64,000 nucleotides of DNA from Streptomyces cinereus (GCA_014647715.1 BMPS01000012.1:1-64000); one strand, 5' to 3'; shown: positions 1-8,554, counted from the first letter of the stretch. Notes: generated from the letters alone by a model not told the origin. A program made the numbers and translations.

Positions 1-257
1 TGAGTTCTCTGATTTCTCGCTCAAGCTCAGCGATACGAGCCGCTTGGCTTTCAGTGCTAACGGTCACAGGATTTTGCTTAGCTAGGTGCTTTTGATGCCA
101 TGAGCGTAGGGTTTCGGGCGTGCAGCCCTTGCGCAGCATGCTGCTCAGGTGCGATGGCTTGGATGGCCGCCCACAGTGAGGGATAATCTTTTTGTGATTC
201 AATCAATAATTCGACAGCTCGTGTCTTAACTTCTGTTGGGTATTGTTTGCTTTTCAT
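1..257 (-). pseudogene. IS3-family transposase OrfA (helix-turn-helix), frameshifted
   Basis: The ORF starts at the ATG at 257-255 and reads [18 protein letters not shown] then LWAAIQAIA, a typical IS3 OrfA N-terminus with a helix-turn-helix. Near 140-155 the frame is lost: the start frame runs to a stop about 20 codons later. Another frame resumes the expected sequence (GCTPETLRSWHQKH, then AARIAELEREIREL, the leucine-zipper region) up to position 1. A small indel around APEQHAAQG therefore splits orfA. This is not the programmed orfA/orfB slippage, which occurs at the end of orfA, so this copy probably makes no transposase. Confidence 0.75.
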
Positions 258-303
258 AAGGGTATTGTCTCAGAGTTTTAGGTCTCCGACAATCCCGGGA
301 CAG
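1..303 (-). mobile_element. IS3-family insertion sequence, 5' end only
   Basis: The window opens inside an insertion sequence whose left end faces right. The end lies near 303, where the minus strand reads TGTCCCGGGATTGTCGG, an IS3-like terminus followed by a short leader and the orfA start at 257. The element continues left of the window, so orfB and the far end cannot be seen. It sits at the extreme 3' end of an SNF2-helicase remnant, whose reading frame runs straight into it. The exact boundary and the target-site duplication cannot be fixed from one end. Confidence 0.7.
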
Positions 304-540
304 TTCAAACAACCCTAGCCACTCATCTTCACTCAGCTTGATATTGCCTTCATGGTCGGTGCTTACAATAGATTGAGCAAGTTTGGCGGCAGGGTTCCAC
401 CAAGGGTTATAATGAATCACCGTGTCGGCGGCGGTCAGGTTTAGTCTCACGCCGCCTGCTTTTAGGCTAATCAAAAATACAGGCACTTGCCCCGATTGGA
501 ATGTCTCAATCGCCTCGCTACGTTTTTGGCTGACATATTA
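304..540 (-). pseudogene. SNF2/SWI2-family helicase, C-terminal remnant with internal deletion
   Basis: Minus-strand codons from about 535 read [19 protein letters not shown], then [18 protein letters not shown] and the strongly conserved [12 protein letters not shown], which are helicase motifs V to VI of SNF2-type ATPases. In family members this is followed by a DQATDRAHRIGQ-like motif VI and about 30 more residues. Here NPAA is joined near 385 directly to [17 protein letters not shown] and then EDEWLGLFE, the usual last residues of the protein. Motif VI, with its arginine finger, has been deleted in frame, so the product could not hydrolyse ATP. The IS3 element follows immediately. The upstream part of the gene is absent beyond about 540. 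Confidence 0.75.
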
Positions 541-588
541 TACCAAACCCAATAATTACAGTATTGCTCATGACGAGCAGTGAGGAGT

Positions 589-699
589 ATGGCAGGGGCA
601 GGCGGTTATCGTGAACATGATATTTTGGTTTTAACTGAAACAGGCGCTGACAATATCACAGGCTTCGCCTATGGTCCTGCGCATAACATTATCAGTTAG
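589..699 (+). pseudogene. M24-family (creatinase/aminopeptidase P-like) C-terminal fragment
   Basis: A 36-codon frame ending at 699 reads AGAGGYREHDILV then GADNITGFAYGPAHNII. This resembles the extreme C-terminus of M24 metallopeptidase-fold proteins of the creatinase type, where a GGYREHD segment carries late metal/substrate residues and is followed by NITGFPFGPEHNI. Everything upstream is missing: in-frame stops precede it, and the sequence left of 560 belongs to the helicase remnant. It lies about 40 bp before an MFS transporter start, perhaps its original neighbour. The family call rests on a short match. Confidence 0.5.
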
Positions 700-740
700 C
701 TTACTTTAGCATGACTTACTACCAACCAAGGGGAAACTAA

Positions 741-1257
741 ATGACAACTTTTGCACTTTCACCCACTGCCGTAGCAATGCAACAACCAGCTGCCGAGCCG
801 TATGTTAAAGATCCTGTGTTACTCAAAAAAGCCGCCAAAGCCAGTTTTATTGGTAACTTTGTCGAGTGGTTTGATTACGCATCGTATGGCTATTTTGCCA
901 CTGTCATCGCTAGCGTATTTTTTGCTAAAACCGATGCAACCGTCGCATTGATGTCAACTTATGCAATTTTTGCGCTATCCTTTATTGTCCGTCCGTTTGG
1001 GGATATTTTTTGGGGACATATTGGCGATAAATACGGTCGGAAAACCATGCTGATTATCGCATCTGTATTGTTTATCGCGTTGACAGTGCCTTTGTTTCAT
1101 ATGCTAAGCCTGGGTGGGTTTTTAACGATTGTGTTGATTCAACTGGTGTTCTCGCTCTTATTATCCGTCAATGACGGTACACTACCGGCATTTTTAAGCG
1201 AAATTTTCCCAGTCGAGGTGCGTTATTCAGGTTTTGCTTTCACCTTTAATTCAGCCA
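741..1257 (+). pseudogene. MFS transporter of the MHS (ProP-like) type, internally deleted and truncated
   Basis: The ATG at 741 has a good ribosome site (GGGGAA). The N-terminus is that of a metabolite:H+ symporter: KASFIGNFVEWFDYASYGYF (TM1), IVRPFGDIFWGHIGDKYGRK (TM2-3 signature). Near residue 113 (about 1080) the frame jumps from IIASVLFIA to LTVPLFHML, then NDGTLPAFLSEIFPVEVRYSG, which belongs near TM9-TM10 of the family. Roughly TM4-TM8 are gone. The frame ends at about 1257 at FTFNSANA, where the start codon of the pilX-type fragment takes over, so the last helices are also missing. Two separate junctions in one gene leave it non-functional. Substrate unknown; proline, betaine or dicarboxylates are usual for the family. 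Confidence 0.8.
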
Positions 1258-2490
1258 ATGCGCAATCCAATCTTATCGATCAGCACGCAATCCGCGCTTA
1301 TCCGTCCAATAAACAAGGCGCATAATTTGCCATCTCATCAACGCGGCGCGGCGCTCATTGTAGTATTGTTGTTCTTGGTGCTGATCCTGTTGGCAGGGGC
1401 GATAGCGGTTCGCCAAAGTACCACGGATCTCAAAACCGCCACCGCTGACCAAATCAACACCCTGTTGCTACAATCAGCCGATAGTGGCAATCAAAAGTTA
1501 GAGGCGATGGTTGCTTTGGCACTGGATTTGGTATGGGGCTATGCGGGGATTTTGAGCCTTGGGCATGGCTTGTACTTTGCCCTTGGCGGGTATGCGATGG
1601 GTATGTATCTGATGCGCCAAGCATCAGGCAACAGCTTGCCGGAGTTTATGCGGTTTTTGAGCTGGGATAAAATGCCTTGGTTTTGGGCAGGGACAGACAA
1701 CTTTGCTTGGGCGGTGATATTGGTCGTGCTGGTGCCGGCAGTGGTGGCTTTTATATTTGGGTTTTTTGCTTTTCGTTCAAAAATCAAAGACGTGTACTTT
1801 TCGATTATCACCCAAGCCATGGTGTTTGCCGCATCACTCTTATTTTTCCGTAACGAAACTGGGTTTGGCGGTAACAACGGTTTTACCGGGTTTAAAACCA
1901 TTTTGGGCATGGACATCGCTGCTCCCATGACGCGCACCTTGCTATGTTTTGCCACAGCATTCGTGCTGATGCTTGCCTACCTTGGCTTACGTTATTTGAT
2001 GCACAAGCCGTATGGTCGCGTACTGGGCGCCGTGCGTGATAGCGAAAACCGTTTGCAATACCTTGGCTACCGTACCCTTTGGTACAAGCTATCTGCATGG
2101 GTGTTATCGGCGATTATCGCAGGGATTGCTGGCGCGTTGTATGTACCACAAGTGGGCATTATCAACCCCAGTGAGATGAACCCTGTCAACTCGATTGAAA
2201 TGGCGGTCTGGGTTGCCACAGGTGGACGCGGCACGCTGATTGGGGCGATATTGGGCGCAGGTGTGGTCAATGCGGTGAAAACTTACTTTACCGTGGCATA
2301 TCCCGAAGCTTGGCTATTGATTTTGGGCGGTTTGTTTGTGGTCGTCACCTTGTTTTTACCCAAAGGCATTATTGGTCTATTGGACAAAATCACGCATGGC
2401 AAAAAAACGGCCACCCCAAGCGTAAAAAATATGCAAACAGCCATGCAAACAAACATTGAAACAAACACAGAAACAAAAAAAGAATCTTAG
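1258..2490 (+). pseudogene. Chimera: PilX-type minor pilin N-terminus fused in frame to urea permease UrtC
   Basis: The first ~85 residues (1258 to about 1512) contain QRGAALIVVLLFLVLILL and then RQSTTDLKTATADQINTLL, the type IV pilin-like N-terminal helix of PilX minor pilins. The frame then passes without a stop into ALALDLVWGYAGILSLGHG, a hallmark of UrtC, the second permease of the urea ABC transporter, and continues through its remaining helices to 2490 (YAMGMYLMRQ, RDSENRLQYLGYR, GGRGTLIGAILGAG). The UrtC N-terminal ~60 residues and the whole PilX periplasmic domain are absent. The Lys/Thr-rich tail ends in KKES. urtD follows 126 bp downstream. A functional permease is unlikely, although most helices are present. 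Confidence 0.85.
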
Positions 2491-2616
2491 GCGGCATGGG
2501 CATCAGGGGCGGCAGCGGCGTTAGGCTGACCGCCTGCAACCCAGTAGTTAGTTTGATTGTACCCGATGACTAATACCCCATAAACACCCCATTAATAACA
2601 CATCAAAGAGTCTGTT

Positions 2617-3435
2617 ATGAATACAAACGATAATAATATCAATGACTTTGCTGAGAGCAACTACGGACGACTAAAGTCACAAGAAGCGGATTTTAGCAAA
2701 GGCATTGCCCTATATATGGAAGATGTCAGCGTGTGGTTTGATAAATTCCGCGCCTTAAACAACTTATCCTTGTACATCAAAGAAGGCGAGCTGCGTTGTA
2801 TCATCGGACCTAACGGTGCCGGTAAAACCACGCTGATGGACGTGATTACCGGCAAAACTCGCCCCACGGAAGGGTCAGTGTATTTTGGACAAACCCACAA
2901 TCTTGCCAGCATGACCACCGAGCAAATTGCCGAAGCTGGCATTGGGCGAAAATTTCAAAAACCCACGGTGTTTGAAAATTTTACCGTCATGGAGAACCTA
3001 CTGCTTGCCGCACCCAAAGACAAGCGGGTCAAAAAAAGCCTGTTTAGCAAGCTTGACCCGGATGCCCAAAATGCCCTCGACCAGACTTTAGCGACGATTC
3101 GCTTGGGTGAGTTTATCAATAAACCTGCAGGATTGTTGTCGCACGAGCAAAAACAATGGCTGGAGATTGGGATGCTACTGATGCAGCGCCCCAAGCTGAT
3201 TTTGCTCGATGAGCCAGTCGCAGGCATGACCGATGCCGAAACCGAACGCACCGCCGAACTATGTTTGGAGCTCAAAAAAGACCATACCTTGGTGGTGGTT
3301 GAGCATGACATGAGCTTTATTGACACCATCAGCGAGCAAGTGACGGTATTGGCGCAAGGGGCGATTTTGGCAGAAGGGACACTTGCTGAAGTACAAGCCA
3401 ATGACGATGTCATTGAAAAATATCTAGGGCGATAG
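2617..3435 (+). CDS. urtD: Urea ABC transporter, ATP-binding subunit UrtD
   Basis: One of two cytoplasmic ATPases of the high-affinity urea importer UrtABCDE. After a ~30-residue polar N-terminus come Walker A GPNGAGKTT, the Q-loop region RKFQKPTVFENFTVMENLL, a branched-chain-amino-acid-type signature LSHEQKQWLEIGMLL, Walker B LILLDEPVAGM and the switch His in VVEHDMSFI. The 272-residue length is normal for UrtD/LivG proteins. It overlaps nothing and lies 9 bp before urtE, so the two are co-transcribed. The upstream permease urtC is a chimera, and urtA and urtB are not in the window. The protein itself looks intact but may have no partners unless these lie elsewhere. Confidence 0.92.
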   Translation: MNTNDNNINDFAESNYGRLKSQEADFSKGIALYMEDVSVWFDKFRALNNLSLYIKEGELRCIIGPNGAGKTTLMDVITGKTRPTEGSVYFGQTHNLASMTTEQIAEAGIGRKFQKPTVFENFTVMENLLLAAPKDKRVKKSLFSKLDPDAQNALDQTLATIRLGEFINKPAGLLSHEQKQWLEIGMLLMQRPKLILLDEPVAGMTDAETERTAELCLELKKDHTLVVVEHDMSFIDTISEQVTVLAQGAILAEGTLAEVQANDDVIEKYLGR

Positions 3436-3444
3436 GGGATAGCG

Positions 3445-4143
3445 ATGTTAGAAGTAAAAACAATCAATCAATATTATGGCGGTAGTCATATTTTGCGCGA
3501 TGTCAGTTTGACCGCGCCTGTGGGTGAGTGTTCTGTGGTACTCGGTCGCAATGGCGTGGGTAAAACCACACTGTTAAAGTGCCTGATGGGGGTTTTACCG
3601 ATTAAATCGGGTCAAATTTTGCTAGATGGCAAAGACATCAGCAAATTATCGCCTGAAAACCGCGTGCGCGCAGGCATGGCGTATGTGCCACAAGGGCGAG
3701 ATATTTTCTCAACTTTAACCGTAGAAGAAAATATCTTGATTGGCATGGCAAAGTTTAAAGGCAGCAAAGCCAAGAAAGTCCCGAGCCATTTGTACGAGAT
3801 TTTTCCTGTGCTCGATGAAATGAGCCAGCGCCGCGGCGGTGACTTGTCAGGCGGTCAACAACAACAATTAGCGATAGCCAGGGCGCTAGCCTCTGAGCCA
3901 CGGGTGCTGATTTTGGACGAGCCGACCGAAGGGATTCAGCCATCGATTATCAAAGATATCGGACGGGTGATTCGTCGCTTGGCTGACCAAGGCGATATGG
4001 CGATTATTTTGGTCGAGCAGTTTTATGATTTTGCCGAAGAACTTGCCGACAACTATACGGTTATGGCACGGGGACAAGTCATTGCCCAAGGCATGGGCGG
4101 TGATATGCCAGAAAAAGGCATTAGAGAGCTAGTAGCAATTTAG
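3445..4143 (+). CDS. urtE: Urea ABC transporter, ATP-binding subunit UrtE
   Basis: Second ATPase of the urea importer, LivF type, 232 residues. It shows LEVKTINQYYGGSHILRDVSL at the start, Walker A GRNGVGKTTLLKCLMG, Q-loop YVPQGRDIFSTLTVEENI, signature LSGGQQQQLAIARAL, Walker B LILDEPTEGIQPS and the switch His replaced by Gln in ILVEQFYDF, as is normal for UrtE/LivF. It is the last gene of the truncated urt operon. A 13-bp hairpin lies 28 bp after its stop. All motifs are intact, so loss of function here would follow from loss of its membrane partners. Confidence 0.92.
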   Translation: MLEVKTINQYYGGSHILRDVSLTAPVGECSVVLGRNGVGKTTLLKCLMGVLPIKSGQILLDGKDISKLSPENRVRAGMAYVPQGRDIFSTLTVEENILIGMAKFKGSKAKKVPSHLYEIFPVLDEMSQRRGGDLSGGQQQQLAIARALASEPRVLILDEPTEGIQPSIIKDIGRVIRRLADQGDMAIILVEQFYDFAEELADNYTVMARGQVIAQGMGGDMPEKGIRELVAI

Positions 4144-4171
4144 TAAATAGCAAAAGCTTGCGTAAATTAGC

Positions 4172-4202
4172 TTTTAGCCAGATGGCTGTCATCTGGCTAA
4201 AA
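4172..4202. terminator. Hairpin between convergent urtE and fumC
   Basis: TTTTAGCCAGATG (4172-4184) and CATCTGGCTAAAA (4190-4202) form a perfect 13-bp stem with a 5-base loop. The T and A flanks pair inside the stem, so no free U-run follows on either strand, but its place between two convergent genes fits a shared transcription end. Confidence 0.6.
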
Positions 4203-4260
4203 ATTTGCTGATAAAAATTGATTGATTAAAAAGTGCGATTACGCTGCATTAATCTTCACA

Positions 4261-5676
4261 TTACTTTGGACTAGTCATGGCTTCAGGTTTGACCCATTCA
4301 TCAAATTGGGCGTCAGTCAATAAACCGAGTTCAACGGCAACTTGTTTTAAGGTTGTATTTTCTTTATAAGCAGTTTTGGCAATTTTTGCTGCATTTTCAT
4401 AGCCGACATGGCGATTGAGCGCGGTGACTAACATCAATGAGTTGTGCAAGAAATAATCAATTTTTTCTGTCACAGGCTCGATGCCTACCGCGCAATGGTC
4501 ATTGAAGCTGTCACAAGTATCGGCAAGTAAGCGAATCGATTGTAGTAGGTTGTAGCCGATAACTGGCATAAACACATTGAGTTCAAAATTACCCGACGCC
4601 CCCGCCATATTGATGGTGACATCGTTACCCATCACTTGCGCGACGACCATCGTCATAGCTTCAGACTGGGTCGGATTGACTTTACCTGGCATGATGGAGG
4701 AGCCTGGCTCATTTTCAGGGATTTTAAGCTCACCAATCCCACATCTAGGACCTGAAGCCAGCCAGCGCACATCATTGGCAATTTTATTGAGGCTTGCCGC
4801 CAAGGTTTTTAGGGCACCTGAGGCAAAAACTTCAGCGTCTCTGGCCGCTAACGCTTCAAATTTATTGGGCGCGGTGACAAAAGGCACACCGGTTAATGCA
4901 GCTAGGGTTTGCGCGACCTGCTCGGCATAGTCAGGATGCGCATTGAGTCCTGTACCGACTGCCGTACCGCCTAAAGGCAGTTCATACAGACCTTGTAGCG
5001 CGGCATCCAGACGAATGAGCGCATGATCTAACTGACTGACATAGCCGCTAAACTCTTGTCCTAGCGTCAAAGGGGTGGCATCTTGCAGATGGGTGCGTCC
5101 GATTTTTACAATGCCAGCAAACTGCTCAGATTTGCTTGCTAAGGTGTCCCGCAGTTTTTGCACCGTGGGGATAAGCAGATAGACAATCTGACGCGCCGCC
5201 GCTACCCGAATCGCGGTGGGAAAGCTGTCGTTGGTAGACTGGGCATGATTGACATCGTCATTGGGATGAATCGGCTGATAACGACCTTTGCTTTGACCGA
5301 CAAGTTCATTGGCGCGGTTGGCAAGCACTTCATTCATGTTCATGTTTGACTGGGTGCCAGAGCCTGTCTGCCAAACCACCAAAGGAAATTGGTCACGCAG
5401 CGCCCCGTTGATGATTTCATCGGCGGCCTGCACGATAAGGTCACGTTTGTCATCACTGATACGCCCTAATTTGGCATTGGTGATGGCGGCGGCTTTTTTG
5501 ACCAGTGCCATGGCTTCAATCAGCGGCTGTGGTAAGGTTTCACCACCGATTTTAAAGTTATTGCGGCTACGCTCGGTCTGCGCGCCCCAGTAGGCATCTA
5601 TAGGGACGTTGACGGCGCCCATGGTATCTTTTTCACTGCGAAATTGCTGGGTATCGGTTTGGTTGTCGGTTGTCAT
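4261..5676 (-). CDS. fumC: Fumarate hydratase class II
   Basis: Converts fumarate to L-malate in the TCA cycle; iron-independent homotetramer in the cytoplasm. Visible family marks are [20 protein letters not shown] at the start, [20 protein letters not shown], the helix with [17 protein letters not shown] (catalytic His region) and the lyase signature [13 protein letters not shown]. The frame extends to 5721, but the ATG at 5676 ([10 protein letters not shown]) is preferred: AGAGAAC lies just upstream of it and the extra 15 residues are not family-like. Length about 471 residues, normal. It stands alone and converges with urtE. Confidence 0.95.
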   Translation of the reverse strand: MTTDNQTDTQQFRSEKDTMGAVNVPIDAYWGAQTERSRNNFKIGGETLPQPLIEAMALVKKAAAITNAKLGRISDDKRDLIVQAADEIINGALRDQFPLVVWQTGSGTQSNMNMNEVLANRANELVGQSKGRYQPIHPNDDVNHAQSTNDSFPTAIRVAAARQIVYLLIPTVQKLRDTLASKSEQFAGIVKIGRTHLQDATPLTLGQEFSGYVSQLDHALIRLDAALQGLYELPLGGTAVGTGLNAHPDYAEQVAQTLAALTGVPFVTAPNKFEALAARDAEVFASGALKTLAASLNKIANDVRWLASGPRCGIGELKIPENEPGSSIMPGKVNPTQSEAMTMVVAQVMGNDVTINMAGASGNFELNVFMPVIGYNLLQSIRLLADTCDSFNDHCAVGIEPVTEKIDYFLHNSLMLVTALNRHVGYENAAKIAKTAYKENTTLKQVAVELGLLTDAQFDEWVKPEAMTSPK

Positions 5677-5721
5677 TATTGTTCTCTTTTTTAGTGAATT
5701 TTTTGATTCTGTCATTATCAA

Positions 5722-6091
5722 AGTGGCTGGTTATCGCCACCTATGCATCAAAGCACATATGCACCAAGGCACAGGATAAAGTTTAACAGAGTTATCGACC
5801 ATAAAAGTTTGAGAATATGTGTCGTTTGTTATCTTTGTTAAAGTAAGCGGTAAAATGACCGGTGATAACGAAAGATAGTTAACATTTTATTGCGATATGT
5901 TGTTGAGCAATCGTTTACTATGAACGAAATTTTGCCAGCGTCGGTAGATTTTTTGGCCTTTCTATACGCTTTGGGTTGACATCTAACATTGTATAAAATT
6001 TACCTAGCGGGCAGATAGTAAAAAAATAATTAAAATAGCCATCGTTATCATTATTATCATTAAGCAATTATCATTAAGTAAATTTGACGGT
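5722..6091. other. Divergent fumC / MATE intergenic region
   Basis: This 370-bp spacer carries the promoters of both divergent genes. A TTGACA (about 5976) lies only 10 bases before a TATAAA, too close to be a standard pair, so no promoter is called. An imperfect inverted repeat TATCTTTGTTA / TAACGAAAGATA spans 5830-5877. The right end holds the TTATCATTA triplet listed separately. No hidden gene is seen. Confidence 0.5.
6041..6076 (+). promoter_or_regulatory. Triplicated TTATCATTA element (Fur-box-like operator candidate)
   Basis: The 9-mer TTATCATTA occurs three times, at 6045-6053, 6054-6062 and 6068-6076, ending 15 bases before the MATE start codon. The reverse strand reads AATGATAATAATGATAACG, close to the repeated GATAAT half-sites of Fur boxes. 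The placement over the initiation region suits a repressor. Fur is inference from the motif; another regulator is equally possible. Confidence 0.45.
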
Positions 6092-7468
6092 ATGAAAAAA
6101 TCACAACAACTTCCAGATTTTAGTTCGGTCGGCACGCTATGGCGACCGTTTTTGTTTTTCTTGTTGCCTTTACTGCTGACCAACATCTTGCAATCGCTGT
6201 CAGGGACGATTAATACCATTTTTGTTGGGCAGATGCTAGGGGTGCAGGCAATTGCCGCCGTATCGGTGTTTGCCCCAGTGCTGTTTTTTTTGATGGCGTT
6301 TATCATCGGTATCGCTTCAGGCTCATCGATTTTGGTAGGGCAGGCTTGGGGTGCCAAAGAGTTGGATTTGGTCAAACGAATTACCGGCAATAGCTTTGCA
6401 ATTATTTTGATATTAGGGGTAATGATTGCGATTGCGGGCAGCTTGCTCAGTCAATTGATTATTGTGCAGATGGGTGTCCCTGCTGAGATTCAAGGCTTGG
6501 CAAACCGTTATGCCAAATTGATGTTAGCAGGAAGTCCGCTACTGTTTTTATTTATCGCTTATACTTCGTTATTGCGCGGGGTTGGCGATTCGGTGACGCC
6601 CCTGTTTGCCGTGGGTATTTCCATTGTGATTGGGATTGTGGTGACGCCTGCGCTCATTCAAGGTTGGTTTGGGTTACCCAAGCTAGATATCCAAGCCCCT
6701 GCGATTGCGACTTTATTGTCACAGTTGTTGGTATTGCTGTTTTTGTTTTTTTATACCCGTGCCAAAAATCACCCCTTACAAATTGATACTCAATTACTCA
6801 AATATATACGCATCCAACCCGACATCGCGCGTAAAGTGATTCGGTTGGGGTTGCCTACCGCGTTTCAGATGGTGACAGGTGCGATATCTGGCTTGGTGAT
6901 TATTGGGCTGGTCAATGGCTTTGGTACCAATGCCACCGCAGCTTATGGCGCAGTCAACCAAGTGTTGAGCTATGTGCAATTTCCTGCCATGTCGATTGCG
7001 ATAGCGGCATCAATTTATGCCTCGCAAGCAATTGGCGCAGGTAAAGCGACAGCCCTAAACTGCGTCACTCGCACTGCCATGATGACCAATCTGATTATTA
7101 CTGGGGGGTTGATTGTTTTGGCGTATCTTTTTTCCCGTTATTTGATGGCGATGTTTATCACGGTGGAAGGCGTGATTGTACTGGCGCAGCAGTTATTGCA
7201 CATTGTGTTATGGAGCTTGCTTTTTTTTAGCAGTGGCATGATTTTTAGTGGCATGATGCGCGCGACGGGCATGGTATGGCAGCCCATGTTTATCAGTATC
7301 GGCAGTATCTTATTGGTAGAGATTCCCAGTGCGATTTTACTCAGTCGTCATTTTGGACTGCAGGGCATTTGGTGGGCGTATGTGGCGAACTTTATAGTGA
7401 TGAGCGTCTTACAAGGCTTGTACTACCAATTTGTTTGGAAGAAAAAAGCGGTCGAGCGATTGGTGTAA
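6092..7468 (+). CDS. MATE-family multidrug/cation exporter
   Basis: An inner-membrane antiporter of 458 residues with twelve predicted helices in two repeats. The family signatures are visible: LLLTNILQSLSGTINTIFVGQMLG in helix 1-2, GIASGSSILVGQAWGAKE, LLRGVGDSVTPL at the end of the first half, the second-repeat RLGLPTAFQMVTGAISG, and IAASIYASQAIGAGK. The C-terminal tail VWKKKAVERL is basic. MATE proteins export drugs, cationic compounds or siderophore-like molecules using Na+ or H+; the substrate cannot be read. The upstream Fur-like element hints at an iron or metal link. It is monocistronic, and convergent with the TRIC-channel gene. Confidence 0.88.
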   Translation: MKKSQQLPDFSSVGTLWRPFLFFLLPLLLTNILQSLSGTINTIFVGQMLGVQAIAAVSVFAPVLFFLMAFIIGIASGSSILVGQAWGAKELDLVKRITGNSFAIILILGVMIAIAGSLLSQLIIVQMGVPAEIQGLANRYAKLMLAGSPLLFLFIAYTSLLRGVGDSVTPLFAVGISIVIGIVVTPALIQGWFGLPKLDIQAPAIATLLSQLLVLLFLFFYTRAKNHPLQIDTQLLKYIRIQPDIARKVIRLGLPTAFQMVTGAISGLVIIGLVNGFGTNATAAYGAVNQVLSYVQFPAMSIAIAASIYASQAIGAGKATALNCVTRTAMMTNLIITGGLIVLAYLFSRYLMAMFITVEGVIVLAQQLLHIVLWSLLFFSSGMIFSGMMRATGMVWQPMFISIGSILLVEIPSAILLSRHFGLQGIWWAYVANFIVMSVLQGLYYQFVWKKKAVERLV

Positions 7469-7808
7469 GCAGTATTTATTTCAATCTGGCAAAAGTAAGC
7501 CATCTAGATACCGACAGCGACTATTGTCCAAAACCGCATACGCTAAGCTTAGATAATGATATAACGAGATTTTGCTGTGTCATTATCTTGCGGCTGCAGC
7601 ACTTGGCATTCCAACAAACAATCATACCAACAGGCAATCATGCGTATCTGACTTACCAGCTTGACGTCATCAAATGCGAGCATCGGTATTATTTGCTTGA
7701 TTTAGCCGCTTGATTTAGTCGCTTGATAGTGCCTTGAATTCATTAACGGATTGGCACAGCCAAGCCACATCCGATGACTGAAAATCTGTTAGCTACCCAA
7801 TCTGTCGG
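7469..7808. other. Intergenic, convergent, no gene seen
   Basis: This 340-bp gap lies between the convergent MATE and TRIC genes. A plus-strand open frame across 7276-7713 mostly overlaps the MATE gene in another frame and shows no family features. A short direct repeat (GCTTGATTTAG / GCTTGATTTAG) lies near 7697-7724. I see no convincing terminator, RNA gene or relic. Confidence 0.4.
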
Positions 7809-8483
7809 TTAAGAGGCGCTTTTTTTCCAACCGGGTAAACGATAATTAAACGCCAGCGCGGCAATACGCAGCCCTGTGGTAGTGACGGTACTGATGAACA
7901 TAATCACCCAAGCGGCAAGCGAGCTGTAAACCGCCAAAATCGCATACACCCAGCCGCCAACCAAGGCACACATGGCATACGGACGATGGTCAAAAAACGC
8001 GGTGGGCATCTCACCACAGGCAATATCACGCATCACCCCGCCAAATACCCCAGTGATAATCCCCATGATGACTGATACCGCCATCGGCATACCGCTTGCC
8101 AGTGACGCTTGTACCCCGGAGGCGACAAACAAGCCCAACCCTAACGCATCTGCCAATTGAATCGCCGCAGGCGTGATACGAAACGGGCGGCGGCTATTGA
8201 CTAGCATCACCACAATACAAAGCGCAAACACCAGCCATAACATCAGCTCTTGGGACACCCAAAAAAATGGACGCCGCTCTAGCAAAATATCACGCAGCGT
8301 ACCACCCCCATACGCCGATAAAAATCCCAGCACCGCTACCCCAAACATATCCATACGTTTGCGTACGCCAGCCAAGATACCTGACAAGGCAAAAGCAATC
8401 GTGCCGATGACTTCTACGGCGATTCTGAGTGATTCACCCCAAGGTGCCAAATCAGTTAGCTGCATAGCATAAAAACCAAACAA
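7809..8483 (-). CDS. TRIC-type cation channel family protein (YadS/UPF0126)
   Basis: A small inner-membrane protein of 224 residues with about seven helices made of two repeated halves. Each half carries the family's glycine-rich motif: SAYGGGTLRDILLERRPFFW in the first and GVFGGVMRDIACGEMPTAFF in the second, which form the pore in prokaryotic TRIC channels. It is thought to conduct K+ or other cations. The basic C-terminus RLPGWKKSAS is cytoplasmic by the positive-inside rule. The start could be 8483 or the ATG at 8465 (MQLTDLAPWG); neither has a clear ribosome site. No operon partner. Confidence 0.85.
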   Translation of the reverse strand: MFGFYAMQLTDLAPWGESLRIAVEVIGTIAFALSGILAGVRKRMDMFGVAVLGFLSAYGGGTLRDILLERRPFFWVSQELMLWLVFALCIVVMLVNSRRPFRITPAAIQLADALGLGLFVASGVQASLASGMPMAVSVIMGIITGVFGGVMRDIACGEMPTAFFDHRPYAMCALVGGWVYAILAVYSSLAAWVIMFISTVTTTGLRIAALAFNYRLPGWKKSAS

Positions 8484-8554
8484 TCATAAAAAAACACATC
8501 ATACCATACCCACCAAAATTACCGCCTACCAAAAACCCAAGGTATTTGCATTAT

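Noticed and set aside
5677-5721. Upstream start for fumC
   Set aside because: The added residues are not family-like, and the ribosome site fits the ATG at 5676.
5976-5997. TTGACA/TATAAA promoter for the MATE gene
   Set aside because: Only 10 bases separate the two hexamers, too few for a sigma-70 promoter.
7276-7713. 145-residue plus-strand open frame after the MATE gene
   Set aside because: Half overlaps the MATE gene in another frame, has no family features and no ribosome site.
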